A stretch of 64,000 bases of DNA from Noviherbaspirillum saxi (GCF_003591035.1 NZ_QYUO01000002.1:930001-994000), one strand, 5' to 3'; positions 9,700 through 18,399 are shown, counted from the stretch's first letter. Translations and numbers: made by a program. Notes: generated by a model from the sequence alone, not told the origin.

Positions 9700-10830
9700 A
9701 TGACTTCTCCCGCACGCAGTATCCTGATCATCGGCGGCGGCTTTTCCGGCATGTCGGCCGCCATCGAATTACGCAAGCAAGGGATCGATGTCGACCTTGT
9801 CGAGATCGATCCCGGCTGGCGTTCGTATGGCGCCGGCATCAGCCTCGGCGGCGCCACGCTGCGCGCCTTCCGCACGCTCGGCATCCTCGATGCATTCATG
9901 CAGCGCGGCGCGGCCTCCGATGGCCTGGACATCTTCACCTCATCCGGCATGCCGCTCGGTAGCCTGCCGACACCTCGCCTTGCAGGCCCGGACGTGCCTG
10001 GAGGCGGGGCCATCCTGCGTCCGGTTCTGGCGAGAATTCTTGCAGAAGCGACGCGCGCATCCGGTGCCGTTGTGCGTCTCGGCTGTACGTTTCATTCGAT
10101 CAGCCAGGACGCAGATGGCGTCGATGTCGGCTTCACCGATGGCAGCAGCAAGCGCTATGACCTTGTGATCGGTGCCGATGGCTTGTATTCGACGCTGCGC
10201 GAGACGGTATTTCCGGACGCGCCACAGCCGAAGTACAGCGGCCAGGGCGTCTGGCGCGCAGTGTTGGCACGCCCACCTGAAGTGGAAAGGGCGATGATGT
10301 GGCTCGGACCTAAGATTAAAGCCGGCGTCAATCCCGTGTCCGCAAACGAAATGTATTTGTTCGTCACCGAAGACCGGGCGGAACGGGTTCACATCGACCC
10401 GGCCAATTTTGTACCGATGCTCAAGGACTTGCTTGCGCCATTCGCTGCGCCGCTGATGCAGGAAATCCGTGAACAGCTCGGCGAGCAATCGCAGATCAAC
10501 TATCGACCGCTGGAAGGCTTGCTGATGCCGCGTCCATGGTACAGAGGCCGCATCGTGCTGATTGGCGACACCGTCCACGCAACGACGCCGCACATGGCGT
10601 CCGGCGCCTGCATCGGCATTGAAGATGCGATCGTGCTGGCGGAAGAATTAGCAAGGGCGGACACAGTGCCGTCGGCGCTGGAAGGCTTTCAGGCGCGACG
10701 CTGGGAACGCTGCCGCATGGTTGTCGAGAACTCTGGCCGCCTCGGAGATATTGAAATCGCCGGCGGCGACAAAGAAGAGCATGCGCGCATCATGCGCGAA
10801 ACGCTGATCGCATTGGCTGCGCCGATTTGA
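9700..10830 (+). CDS. FAD-dependent aromatic monooxygenase (FdeE-like)
   Basis: A 376-residue class A flavoprotein monooxygenase (PHBH/UbiH type). The N-terminal Rossmann motif is ILIIGGGFSGMSAAIELRKQG; the second FAD/NADH motif is LVIGADGLYSTLR; the ribityl-binding GD motif is IVLIGDTVHATTPHMASGA. The start ATG 9700 follows TAGGAGACACAAC and is 10 bp after the Rieske gene. In H. seropedicae the FAD monooxygenase FdeE hydroxylates naringenin at C8, and this gene sits at the matching position; the exact substrate here is inferred. Confidence 0.85.
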   Translation: MTSPARSILIIGGGFSGMSAAIELRKQGIDVDLVEIDPGWRSYGAGISLGGATLRAFRTLGILDAFMQRGAASDGLDIFTSSGMPLGSLPTPRLAGPDVPGGGAILRPVLARILAEATRASGAVVRLGCTFHSISQDADGVDVGFTDGSSKRYDLVIGADGLYSTLRETVFPDAPQPKYSGQGVWRAVLARPPEVERAMMWLGPKIKAGVNPVSANEMYLFVTEDRAERVHIDPANFVPMLKDLLAPFAAPLMQEIREQLGEQSQINYRPLEGLLMPRPWYRGRIVLIGDTVHATTPHMASGACIGIEDAIVLAEELARADTVPSALEGFQARRWERCRMVVENSGRLGDIEIAGGDKEEHARIMRETLIALAAPI

Positions 10831-10840
10831 GGAGCCAGAC

Positions 10841-11419
10841 ATGACAATCAAGCCGATACGCCGCATCGTCACCGGTCACGATGCGCAAGGCAAGGCCATC
10901 GTCATCGAGGACGGTCCGCTGCCGACCGTGGTGCCGATCGAAAAGATTCCCGGCACGATGTTCCATGAAATCTGGTCGACCGAAGGCACGCCTGCAGCCG
11001 TGCACAATGGACCGGACCCGACGCTCGGGCCACTGATGCTGCCGCCGCCTAAGCATGGCTCCCGCATCCGCGTGGTCGATATTCCGCCGGATAGCGAAGA
11101 ATACCTGACCCACGGCGCGGCGCGCATGAAAGAGGCGTTTGCGCAGATCGGCGATGCCGCCGCGTCTACGGTCAGAACGGATTCGCCCCATCCGCTGATG
11201 CACCGGACCGAGTCGGTCGATTACGGCGTCGTCCTTGAGGGCGAAATGACGCTGGTGCTCGACGACAGCGAAGTGCTGCTGCATCAGGGCGATGTGGTCG
11301 TGCAGCGTGGCACCAATCACGCGTGGGCAAATCGCTCGGGAAGGATGTGCCGGATGCTGTTCATTCTCATCGACGGCGAATATGACCCGGCGATCCGCGA
11401 CGCGCTGGCGTCACGATAA
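10841..11419 (+). CDS. Cupin-domain protein (FdeF position)
   Basis: A 192-residue protein whose C-terminal half is a single cupin barrel: motif 1 includes the stretch around H-x-T-E-S-V-D-Y-G-V-V-L-E-G-E (about 125-140), and motif 2 is GDVVVQRGTNHAW (about 153-165). These are typical metal-binding cupin motifs. It starts 10 bp after the FAD monooxygenase, with GAGGAG upstream. Cupins in aromatic operons may be isomerases, hydrolases or dioxygenases, and this one cannot be narrowed further. Confidence 0.78.
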   Translation: MTIKPIRRIVTGHDAQGKAIVIEDGPLPTVVPIEKIPGTMFHEIWSTEGTPAAVHNGPDPTLGPLMLPPPKHGSRIRVVDIPPDSEEYLTHGAARMKEAFAQIGDAAASTVRTDSPHPLMHRTESVDYGVVLEGEMTLVLDDSEVLLHQGDVVVQRGTNHAWANRSGRMCRMLFILIDGEYDPAIRDALASR

Positions 11420-11507
11420 CGCAACATAGCGCAACGAACACCCGAACAATAACCACTACCACTGTATGCGAGTTCGCGCTTCGCATGCGGCGAGAGGAGA
11501 CCAGAGC

Positions 11508-12320
11508 ATGGCACGAAGCTTTATCGATCTGTCCATTTTTCTTGAGAACGAAGTGCTGTCTGATCCGCCGCCGCTGGTGCCGAAGATCACTTATCAAAAG
11601 CATTCGGAAACACTGCCGGAGTTCATGGCGATGATTCCCGGCACCACGCCGGAAGATTATCCGGATGGCGAAGCCGCTGCCGCCGAATGGGTGACGATGA
11701 CAACCCATAGCGGCACGCATCTCGATGCGCCTTACCACTTCCATTCGACGATGGATGCGAAGAGTGGCGAAAAGAAGCCGTCGATCACCATCGATCAGGT
11801 ACCGCTGGAGTGGTGTTTTCAACCGGGCGTGAAACTCGACTTCCGGCATTTTCCCGATGGCTATGTGGCCACCGCCGCCGATGTGGAAGCCGAGCTGCAA
11901 CGCATCGGCCACGTCCTGCAGCCGTTCGACATCGTGTTGGTCAACACGCGTGCAGGCAGCCGCTATGGACACAATGACTACATTTCCGCCGGCTGCGGCA
12001 TGGGATATGAAGCGACCATGTATTTGCTGGAACGCGGCGTGCGCCTGACCGGTACCGACGCCTGGAGCTGGGATGCGCCGTTTTCGTACACTGCGAAAAA
12101 AATCAGCGAGACCGGCAACAAAGCCCTGATCTGGGAAGGCCACAAGGCGGGTCGCGACATCGGTTATTGCCATCTTGAAAAGCTGCATAAGCTCGAATCC
12201 TTGCCCGGTCACGGTTTTTACATCAGTTGCTTTCCGCACAAGGTGAGAGCGGGATCGGCCGGCTGGACCCGCGCGGTGGCGATTGTTGACGATGCGCTGC
12301 TGGCGCTGCCGCGCGCCTGA
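11508..12320 (+). CDS. Cyclase/kynurenine-formamidase family hydrolase (FdeG position)
   Basis: A 270-residue metal-dependent hydrolase of the cyclase family (kynurenine formamidase-like). The defining motif HSGTHLDAPYHF is present, with further conserved residues in GHVLQPFDIVLVNTRA and GTDAWSWD. The start MARSFIDLSIFLENEV follows GAGGAGA; an earlier ATG in frame at 11466 lacks such a site. It probably acts on a ring-cleavage product or amide/lactone in the pathway. The substrate is not deducible. Confidence 0.82.
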   Translation: MARSFIDLSIFLENEVLSDPPPLVPKITYQKHSETLPEFMAMIPGTTPEDYPDGEAAAAEWVTMTTHSGTHLDAPYHFHSTMDAKSGEKKPSITIDQVPLEWCFQPGVKLDFRHFPDGYVATAADVEAELQRIGHVLQPFDIVLVNTRAGSRYGHNDYISAGCGMGYEATMYLLERGVRLTGTDAWSWDAPFSYTAKKISETGNKALIWEGHKAGRDIGYCHLEKLHKLESLPGHGFYISCFPHKVRAGSAGWTRAVAIVDDALLALPRA

Positions 12321-12335
12321 TCAAGGAGAACCAAC

Positions 12336-13319
12336 ATGAAACTCGCCACTCTTCGTTCCACCAGTCCCGACGGCCGCCTGATTGTTGTTTCCCGCGATTT
12401 GCGCAAGGCGGTCGATGCCGCCGCCATCGCTCCGTCTCTGCGGCAGGCAATTGAGCAATGGGATCTCGTGGCTCCCGCATTGCAGGCGCTATCTGACCGA
12501 CTCAATACGGGGGATGCTTCCGGCGCCTTCGACTTCGACACCACCGCCTGCGCTGCGCCCTTGCCGCGCTGCTTTCAGTGGTGCGACGCGTCGGCGTTTC
12601 TCAATCACGGCAGGCTGATGGAACGCGCATTCAAGACCGAGCCGATTCCCGACTTCGACACGATACCGGTGATGTACCAGGGTGCGTCGGACGATTTTCT
12701 CGGTCCGCATGACGATGTCCCGTTGCCCGATGAAAGCCTGGGCATCGATTTCGAAGGCGAGTTCGGCGTCGTGGTCGACCACGTCGAGATGGGCGCATCT
12801 CCGCTTGCCGCACTGGAGAGAGTGCTGCTGCTGGTACAGATCAATGACTGGAGCCTGCGCGCGCTTGGGCCGCGAGAGATGAAATCCGGCTTCGGCTTCC
12901 TGCAGGCCAAGCCATCGACCAGCTTTGCGCCTGTCGCGATCACACCTGATGAACTGGGCGCCGACTGGCGCGGCGGGCGCGTGCGGCTGGACTTGCATGT
13001 GCAATGGAATGACGCTTGGTTCGGACAGCCCAATGGCGGCGAGATGAATTTCGATTTCGGCGAACTGATCGCGCATGCCGCACGCACACGACGGCTGGGC
13101 GCGGGCACCATCATCGGATCGGGGACCGTATCGAATGCAAATAGAGCAGCCGGTTCCGCCTGCATCGCCGAACGTCGGGTGATCGAGATGCTGGATCAGG
13201 GCGATATAAAAACCGCCTTCATGCGCTTCGGCGACAGGGTGCGGATGGAAGCCAGAAATGCGGAAGGAATCGCACCTTTCGGCGTGGTGGATCAGCGCGT
13301 GGTACGCGCCGGACTATGA
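12336..13319 (+). CDS. Fumarylacetoacetate hydrolase family protein (FdeH position)
   Basis: A 327-residue FAH-superfamily enzyme. The metal-binding acidic cluster is visible at GIDFEGEFGVVVDHVEMG, and GAGTIIGSGTVSN is the usual C-terminal signature. It opens with the MKLATLRS sequence seen in many FAH proteins and follows AAGGAG. FAH enzymes cleave C-C bonds in acylpyruvate or diketo acids, or hydrate or decarboxylate them, a sensible late step after ring cleavage. It overlaps the next gene by an ATGA. Confidence 0.87.
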   Translation: MKLATLRSTSPDGRLIVVSRDLRKAVDAAAIAPSLRQAIEQWDLVAPALQALSDRLNTGDASGAFDFDTTACAAPLPRCFQWCDASAFLNHGRLMERAFKTEPIPDFDTIPVMYQGASDDFLGPHDDVPLPDESLGIDFEGEFGVVVDHVEMGASPLAALERVLLLVQINDWSLRALGPREMKSGFGFLQAKPSTSFAPVAITPDELGADWRGGRVRLDLHVQWNDAWFGQPNGGEMNFDFGELIAHAARTRRLGAGTIIGSGTVSNANRAAGSACIAERRVIEMLDQGDIKTAFMRFGDRVRMEARNAEGIAPFGVVDQRVVRAGL

Positions 13320-14554
13320 GCAATCAGGACAGGAAAGCGACCATGAACGAGACGAACAAGTCGATGGCATCCTTCCGGCATGCGGTGATTCTGCTGCTAG
13401 GAAGCTGTTTGCCGGTGATGGCGACGGTGCTGATCGCCCCCATATTGCCGCAGATCATGCGGCATTTTTCCGCCACGCCGAATGCGGATGCGCTGGTGCC
13501 GCTGGCACTCACCGTGCCGGCCCTCATCATCGGAATTTGTGCGCCGATCGTCGGCATCGTCATCGATCGTGCCGGGCGCAAGAAGCTTTTGCTCGCAGGC
13601 ATGGTGCTGTATTCGGTGTTCGGTACCGCGCCGCTCTATCTCGATTCGCTTGCGGCCATCATCGTCAGCCGTGCGGCGGTCGGATTGACCGAAGCCATCA
13701 TCATGACGGCTTGCACCTCGCTCATTGCCGACTATTTTTCCGGGCCTCTGCGCGAGCGTTATCTCGCGCAGCAGACCATGTGGGCCTCGGTATCGGCCAC
13801 ACTGTTCTTCGGCATCGGCGGCGCGCTTGGCGAAGGCGGCTGGCGGATGCCGTTCTGGATGTATCTCGCCGCTCTGCTGCTGGTGCCGGTAATGGCCGCA
13901 ATGCTGTGGGAACCGAAGGTGGACCACTCGGTAAAGCAGGGGGTCTCGACAGAAGCGCGTCGTCGCTTTCCGCTGAAGGCGGTATTGGGCATTTGCGTGA
14001 TTACCTTCGGCAGCGCGCTGGCCTTCTATACCTTGCCGGTGCATCTGGGCTTTGTTCTGCATGCGATCGATGTCACATCGCCGGCAATGATCGGCATGGC
14101 GACTGCCGCCGGCAGCGTGGCGACCGTCATTGGCGCGGTATCGTCCCGTCGTCTCGCGATGCTGGGTGTCGCGGGCTGCCTCGCCATCGCCTTCGGAACG
14201 CTCGGCGCCGGATTCATCGTGGTCGGCACCGCGGCATCGCTTGCGGCGGTCGTCGTCGGCGCGGTAATCCATGGTTTCGGTGCCGGACTGGCCCTGCCGA
14301 CGCTGCTGACCTGGCTGATGCGCCAGCTGCGTTTCGAGGAACGAGGCCGGGGTTCAGGTGCGTTTACCGCAAACTTCTTTTCCGGGCAGTTCATTTGTCC
14401 GCTGGTGGTGCTCGGCTTGGGCAAACTGCTGGGTGGACTTGGACCGGCGCTCGGCGGCCTGGGATGGTTGCTTGCGGTGGCGGCCATGCTGGCGGTGTGC
14501 ACGGCGGTTTTCCTGCGCCCGGCGACTTCGCTGAAATTGCCTTCTTCGCATTGA
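13316..14554 (+). CDS. MFS permease (FdeI position)
   Basis: A 12-segment major facilitator of 412 residues. It has the loop 2-3 signature in GIVIDRAGRKKLLLAGM and hydrophobic segments throughout. Its ATG overlaps the FAH stop (ATGA), implying translational coupling; a second start at 13343, preceded by AGGACAGGAAAG, is also possible. In this operon it probably imports the aromatic substrate or exports an intermediate. The family alone does not show direction or ligand. Confidence 0.85.
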   Translation: MSNQDRKATMNETNKSMASFRHAVILLLGSCLPVMATVLIAPILPQIMRHFSATPNADALVPLALTVPALIIGICAPIVGIVIDRAGRKKLLLAGMVLYSVFGTAPLYLDSLAAIIVSRAAVGLTEAIIMTACTSLIADYFSGPLRERYLAQQTMWASVSATLFFGIGGALGEGGWRMPFWMYLAALLLVPVMAAMLWEPKVDHSVKQGVSTEARRRFPLKAVLGICVITFGSALAFYTLPVHLGFVLHAIDVTSPAMIGMATAAGSVATVIGAVSSRRLAMLGVAGCLAIAFGTLGAGFIVVGTAASLAAVVVGAVIHGFGAGLALPTLLTWLMRQLRFEERGRGSGAFTANFFSGQFICPLVVLGLGKLLGGLGPALGGLGWLLAVAAMLAVCTAVFLRPATSLKLPSSH

Positions 14555-14649
14555 TGGCTAAGCAGAGACGCGTGGTCATCGACGGCGGTATACGGACCGT
14601 CGGCTGCTCATGAAGAACATTTCTATTTCTGAACTGTGAAAGTACGCGC

Positions 14650-15606
14650 ATGCATATCGTGATTACCGGCGCCGGCGGCTTCGTCGGCTCTGCCCTCGGC
14701 AAGCGCCTGCTCTCGGTGGGTATGCTTGCCGATACCCCCATCTCGCGGCTGACATTGATTGACCGGAATTTCTCGTCGCAAGCGGACGACAGTCGTGTAC
14801 GTCTTCTGTCCGGGGATTTCGGACAACAGGGTTTGCTGGACGCGATGAGTGAAACGCCCGTAGACGTGGTGTTTCATCTGGCAAGCGTGCCGGGCGCACA
14901 GGCCGAACGCGATTTTCGGCTTGGCTACGAAGTCAATCTCATAGGAACGCTCGCGCTATTCGAACATATCGCGAAACAGAGGGGCGATTGTGCGCCGCGC
15001 GTGGTATTTGCCAGCAGCATCGCGGTCTATGGCAGCGCATTGCCCGCCGTGATTGACCGCGATACCAGAGCACATCCTGCGCTGAGCTATGGGGCACACA
15101 AGCTCGTGGGCGAGATTGTGCTGGCCGATCTGTCGCGCCGTGGCATGGTTGATGGCCTGTCCCTGCGTCTGCCCGGTATCGTGGCGCGCCCCGGTGCGTC
15201 GGCGGGCCATGGCTCGGCCTTCATGAGCGACATCATGCACGCTGCCGCAGCAGGCAGCCCCTATTCCTGTCCGGTATCGGCCGATGCGACATCGTGGTGG
15301 ATGTCATTGCCATGCTGCGTTGACAATCTGCTCCATGCCGCGCAAATCGACACCAGCAGCCTATCAGCCGACCGCGCTTATGCGTTGCCGGTCTTGTGGC
15401 TGACGCTGCGGCAGGTCATCGACGCGCTCGGCCGCCGTTTCGGTAATGGCAACATTGTCTCCATCGAGCATGTGCCTAACGAGGCGATTGAGAACTTGTT
15501 CGGGTGCCAGCCGCCGTTGCGACTGCCGGAAGTCGAGGCTCTTGGCTTCCGCCATGACGGCGATGCGGATCGATTGGTGTTGCGGGCATTGCAGGAAACT
15601 GGCTGA
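14650..15606 (+). CDS. NAD-dependent epimerase/dehydratase, SDR (FdeJ position)
   Basis: A 318-residue extended SDR protein. The NAD site is GAGGFVGSALGKRLL at the N-terminus and the catalytic pair is SYGAHK (Y-x3-K), with the upstream Ser in FASSIAVYGSA. The overall pattern resembles D-erythronate-dehydrogenase-like SDRs. It lies 95 bp after the permease and ends the catabolic operon. It may oxidise or reduce a side-chain alcohol. The accessory island begins within about 70 bp of its stop. Confidence 0.82.
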   Translation: MHIVITGAGGFVGSALGKRLLSVGMLADTPISRLTLIDRNFSSQADDSRVRLLSGDFGQQGLLDAMSETPVDVVFHLASVPGAQAERDFRLGYEVNLIGTLALFEHIAKQRGDCAPRVVFASSIAVYGSALPAVIDRDTRAHPALSYGAHKLVGEIVLADLSRRGMVDGLSLRLPGIVARPGASAGHGSAFMSDIMHAAAAGSPYSCPVSADATSWWMSLPCCVDNLLHAAQIDTSSLSADRAYALPVLWLTLRQVIDALGRRFGNGNIVSIEHVPNEAIENLFGCQPPLRLPEVEALGFRHDGDADRLVLRALQETG

Positions 15607-15676
15607 AGAACTTACTTCGAGTCGAGCTTGTCGACATCATCTGTCCGGGTTCAATATAGAAGCCCGCATTCTCATC

Positions 15677-15913
15677 TCAGAGCCACCCAAGAGCTGTCGC
15701 AATGTAAATGGCACCGTATGTGGCATAGACCCGAGCGCTGGCCGCCGGATGCAATGTCAGCAGCCAGACAAAGATCACCAGGCTGAGTGCGGCAGGAAGC
15801 AGCAACCAGGTAGCTCCCTTACTCGATAGCCAAAGTAACGGGAGATAACACCCAACCAACTCAGCAACCGCCGCAGCGAAGAACAATCCAAGGTGCGTGT
15901 CACTCCTGCCCAT
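15677..15913 (-). pseudogene. ynfA: YnfA (UPF0060) membrane protein, C-terminally truncated
   Basis: The 78 residues follow the start of the YnfA small membrane family closely, including [41 protein letters not shown]. Intact YnfA is about 108 residues with four membrane segments; here the reading frame stops right after GWL, so the last helix and its linker are missing. The bases after the stop do not encode the missing part in another frame that I can see. The break therefore probably marks the left junction of the accessory island, about 70 bp from the epimerase stop. Confidence 0.75.
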
Positions 15914-15920
15914 TTCATGC

Positions 15921-16448
15921 CTATGTCCGCCTGATCTGTTTGAATGCGGTGGACTCTACAGGCGTACGCTTTTTCTTTTGCGGTGGCAGCGTGGCACAGC
16001 ATCCTCCTTGACGGGCGGCTGACATGTCAGGTCCGACAGCGGCCAAGTCCTCAATGATGGTGCAGTCCCGTGTAGACCCCTGACAACAGGCCTCGTCGCA
16101 GCTCTCGACGAACGACACCAGACTTGCTTCGAGCTGCAGCATTTCTTCAAGCTTTGCGCGCACGGCATCGAGGTGCAGTTGAGCGAGATCCCTGACTTCA
16201 ATGCACGAACGGTCCCCGTCTTCGAACAGCTTGACCAGTTCCCTTACCTGCTCAATCGGGAAGCCAAAGTCCCGGCAGCGCTTGACGAAGGTTAGTCGCT
16301 TTAGATCGGCATCTCGGTAGTAGCGACGCCCATTCTCCGAACGCTGAGCCTGCGGCAACAAACCTATTTCCTCATAGTAACGGATGGTGGGCACATTGGT
16401 GTTGGTATGCGTAGCTAGGGCACCGATGGTCAGGCTGGAGTGCGACAT
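15921..16448 (-). CDS. MerR-family thiol-metal-responsive regulator
   Basis: A 175-residue MerR-family regulator. The N-terminal winged helix ([20 protein letters not shown] to [11 protein letters not shown]) is followed by a dimer helix and a Cys-rich tail. Cys82 and Cys117 occupy the same positions as two of the three mercury ligands of Tn501 MerR, with further Cys at 121, 122 and 129 ([13 protein letters not shown]). This points to a soft metal such as Hg, Pb or Cd. It is divergent from the small membrane protein at 16544, with the promoter between them. The start at 16448 was chosen as the first residue of the conserved domain. Confidence 0.85.
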   Translation of the reverse strand: MSHSSLTIGALATHTNTNVPTIRYYEEIGLLPQAQRSENGRRYYRDADLKRLTFVKRCRDFGFPIEQVRELVKLFEDGDRSCIEVRDLAQLHLDAVRAKLEEMLQLEASLVSFVESCDEACCQGSTRDCTIIEDLAAVGPDMSAARQGGCCATLPPQKKKRTPVESTAFKQIRRT

Positions 16449-16470
16449 TGTGCGGTCCTTTAAGAAATCC

Positions 16471-16501
16471 TTGCTCCTAAAGTTACTTGAGGTTGTACCT
16501 T
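16471..16501 (+). promoter_or_regulatory. MerR-type promoter with operator in a 19-bp spacer
   Basis: The -35 box TTGCTC (16471-16476) and -10 box TACCTT (16496-16501) are separated by 19 bp, the over-long spacing that MerR proteins correct by twisting DNA. The spacer carries the dyad CCTAAAG-TTA-CTTGAGG (16476-16492), one mismatch in seven pairs. It faces the membrane-protein gene at 16544 and overlaps the leader of the divergent regulator. Confidence 0.75.
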
Positions 16502-16543
16502 GGATGCAAGCACAACATTCGTGTGCCTTCAAAAGGAGCATTC

Positions 16544-16843
16544 ATGAACAAATCACAAATGAAGCGTGGGCCAACGGCTGCAAAGGTAGGAACCGCGGGT
16601 GCGGCAGGCGTCGCATTGGCGGCTTGTGCTGCATGCTGTGCCCCCTTGATTGCGCCATTGTTGGCATGGTTCGGGGTGTCCAGCCTTGGGATGGCAGCGA
16701 CTGGCTGGTATGTGGAGCTCGCAGTTGGATCCGCCTTGGTACTTGGCGGGTTCTTGCTACTTCGCCGTCGCAAAGCAATGAATCGTACGCAGGCATGTCA
16801 GGTTGATGGCAGCTGCGGATGTGGTGGTAGCCCCAAGACCTGA
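16544..16843 (+). CDS. Small two-helix Cys-rich membrane protein, MerT/MerF-like
   Basis: A 99-residue protein with two predicted membrane helices. A vicinal cysteine pair lies in helix 1 (ALAACAACCAPLIAPLLAW), followed by a cytoplasmic Cys-rich tail (CQVDGSCGCGG). That arrangement parallels the mercuric-ion carriers MerT and MerF. The start is set by AAAAGGAG six bases upstream. Expression from the MerR-type promoter supports a role in metal uptake for detoxification or in efflux; which metal is unknown. Confidence 0.7.
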   Translation: MNKSQMKRGPTAAKVGTAGAAGVALAACAACCAPLIAPLLAWFGVSSLGMAATGWYVELAVGSALVLGGFLLLRRRKAMNRTQACQVDGSCGCGGSPKT

Positions 16844-16866
16844 CCATGAACGCGAAAGGACCTCTA

Positions 16867-17058
16867 ATGAACACCATGAAATCTGCGCCAATAGCCTGCA
16901 CCTTGTCAGCCATTGACTTCAAGGAGCGTTTGCAGTGCTGTAGCTTCTTGCAGTTTCAAATTGATCGGACATCTATCCATATAGAGCTGACGATCATTGC
17001 TCAAACAGAAGCCGAAAACGACGCGTGGGCGCTGTTCGCGCACTTAACCCTACGCTAA
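16867..17058 (+). CDS. Small protein of MerR-type operon, probably internally deleted
   Basis: A 63-residue protein (start ATG after AAAGGACCTCTA; a weaker ATG lies at 16846). It begins MNTMKSAPIACTLSAIDFKERL and continues directly into QCCSFLQFQ. From memory, relatives in metal-resistance operons are about 90-100 residues, with a helical stretch between the ERL segment and the CC-FL-F segment. The join here looks like an in-frame internal deletion. It follows the membrane protein by 23 bp. Function is unknown; the CC motif suggests metal binding. Confidence 0.55.
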   Translation: MNTMKSAPIACTLSAIDFKERLQCCSFLQFQIDRTSIHIELTIIAQTEAENDAWALFAHLTLR

Positions 17059-17099
17059 TCATGCACTTTACGTGGAACAGATGCCGGGTGATTTCTTAA

Positions 17100-17141
17100 C
17101 TGACCTTCGACTGATCACTTCGTCGACGTGCCGAAGGTCAG
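17100..17141. repeat. Inverted repeat, 10-bp arms
   Basis: CTGACCTTCG (17100-17109) and CGAAGGTCAG (17132-17141) form perfect arms around a 22-base loop. There is no T-run, so it is not a classical terminator. It lies between the metal operon and the HD-domain gene, in a 245-bp stretch with no other feature, and may be the end of a decayed element. Confidence 0.4.
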
Positions 17142-17303
17142 CTCTTGGCCGCATCCGGTATTAGCAATGCTGCGCTCACCGACGGCTATAGCCCACCTTG
17201 CGGGCTTTATCGAGCTACGAAGGCAATGGGACTGTCAATCTGAAGAAGGCTGTCGCCACCGCCGTTGTATATACTATCAAGTCACATTCGGATGCAAAAA
17301 ATT

Positions 17304-17912
17304 ATGCAATTAACAGCATTGGAAAAGCAGTTAGATTTTCTAAGAGAAATCGATAGACTGAAAACCGTTGTACGGCAGTCACCGCTGCTCGACAAAAGTC
17401 GGAAAGAAAATTCTGCCGAGCATTCTTGGCACTTAGCGATGTATGCCTTACTACTGAATGAGTATGCCTGCGGAACTGTCAATACACATCGCGTTATACA
17501 GATGCTCTTACTGCATGACGTCGTCGAGATAGACGTCGGCGATTTTCCAATCCATAGTGGGTCTTCAAGCGAATTGCAGGCTGAACAAGAATCTAGAGCA
17601 GCGGCGCGATTGTTTGGCTTATTGCCACAGCAACAAGGCAACGAACTTCTGGCTTTATGGCAGGAATTTGAGCGTGGAGAGACAGAGGACGCGAAGTTTG
17701 CGAAGGCGCTTGATCGCTTTCAACCTCTCCTTATAAATGTATTCACCGGTGGAGGAACCTGGACAGAGAACAGTGTTTCACTTGAACAGGTTTTCTCCCG
17801 GTATGGTCCCGTCATTAAAAGAGGTGCACCGCTGCTATGGACCGTGTGTGAGCAGTGGGTAACCCAACACTTTGCAGGGCAAGCGTCGGGAATGTCGAGG
17901 CAAACTAGGTGA
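17304..17912 (+). CDS. HD-domain phosphohydrolase (YfbR/HDDC2-like)
   Basis: A 202-residue HD-superfamily metal-dependent phosphohydrolase. The ligand pattern is clear: His in ENSAEHSWHLA, His-Asp in MLLLHDVVEIDVGDF, and a later Asp in FAKALDRFQPLL. This layout matches the 5'-deoxynucleotidase YfbR/HDDC2 group, which removes phosphate from dNMPs. An alternative in-frame start lies at 17292; neither has a strong ribosome site. It lies just outside the last attC site, on the opposite strand to the cassette genes, and has AT-rich codons. Confidence 0.78.
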   Translation: MQLTALEKQLDFLREIDRLKTVVRQSPLLDKSRKENSAEHSWHLAMYALLLNEYACGTVNTHRVIQMLLLHDVVEIDVGDFPIHSGSSSELQAEQESRAAARLFGLLPQQQGNELLALWQEFERGETEDAKFAKALDRFQPLLINVFTGGGTWTENSVSLEQVFSRYGPVIKRGAPLLWTVCEQWVTQHFAGQASGMSRQTR

Positions 17913-18052
17913 GCACAAGGGCAAGACATTATGAATGACTCACTGCGCGTACTTTATTTCGGCAAGATGTGCTTATAGCGACTCGACCCGTCCCCAAAGG
18001 GACTGTCCGCTTCTGACCGCACCCGGTAGTAGGCCTCCCGCACACTGCCGGC

Positions 18053-18108
18053 GGCTAACGTTCTAGGTTGACTGGCGCGGTGCGTCGGCGTCGAATACCA
18101 CGTTAGGT
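18053..18108 (-). other. attC site 1 (integron cassette recombination site)
   Basis: Read on the minus strand the site starts with R'' ACCTAAC and ends with R' GTTAGCC; the latter has one departure from GTTRRRY. The inner boxes form an imperfect hairpin. The stop codon of the cassette gene at 18103 lies inside R''. This is the last site of the array, and its less canonical R' fits an end position. Confidence 0.7.
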
Positions 18109-18336
18109 CTCACAATTAGACCTTCGTACAACCGCTCCAATTTTATTCAGGATCCAAGCAACTCCAAGTATCACGATTGCCCCTCCACTTCCAACCAATA
18201 GCACTTGTAGGAAGGGTGCATGAAGCCATATAACCATGAATCCTACGTATAAAGGTATGCACAAAGCAGCAATGACCATCATGGCGATAGCTATTATGGT
18301 GAAGCTCCTGCCAACAATTTCTCGTAATAGCTTCAT
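18103..18336 (-). CDS. Cassette gene 1: small two-helix membrane protein
   Basis: A 77-residue protein with two hydrophobic segments (FTIIAIAMMVIAALCIPLYVGF and VLLVGSGGAIVILGVAWIL) separated by a short loop and flanked by basic residues. I do not recognise the family. Its stop codon is embedded in attC1 and its start lies just inside the boundary set by attC2, so gene plus attC1 forms a compact cassette of about 300 bp. Like most cassettes it has no promoter of its own. Confidence 0.6.
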   Translation of the reverse strand: MKLLREIVGRSFTIIAIAMMVIAALCIPLYVGFMVIWLHAPFLQVLLVGSGGAIVILGVAWILNKIGAVVRRSNCET

Positions 18337-18344
18337 GTGAGGAT

Positions 18345-18399
18345 GCCTAACGATTAGGTTGATCCACGCGAAGCGTGGGTATCGAATGGGGAGTTAGAC
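18345..18399 (-). other. attC site 2
   Basis: On the minus strand: R'' GTCTAAC, R' GTTAGGC, both matching the RYYYAAC and GTTRRRY consensus. The arms contain CCCACGCTTCGCGTGG, a strong hairpin almost identical to that in attC5, so cassettes 2 and 5 share the same attC subfamily. The stop of the gene at 18394 lies within R''. Confidence 0.85.

Noticed and set aside
15645..15660. GGGTTCAA motif at island borders as a tRNA T-arm
   Set aside because: No acceptor, D-arm or anticodon arm could be built around either copy, so no tRNA gene is called.
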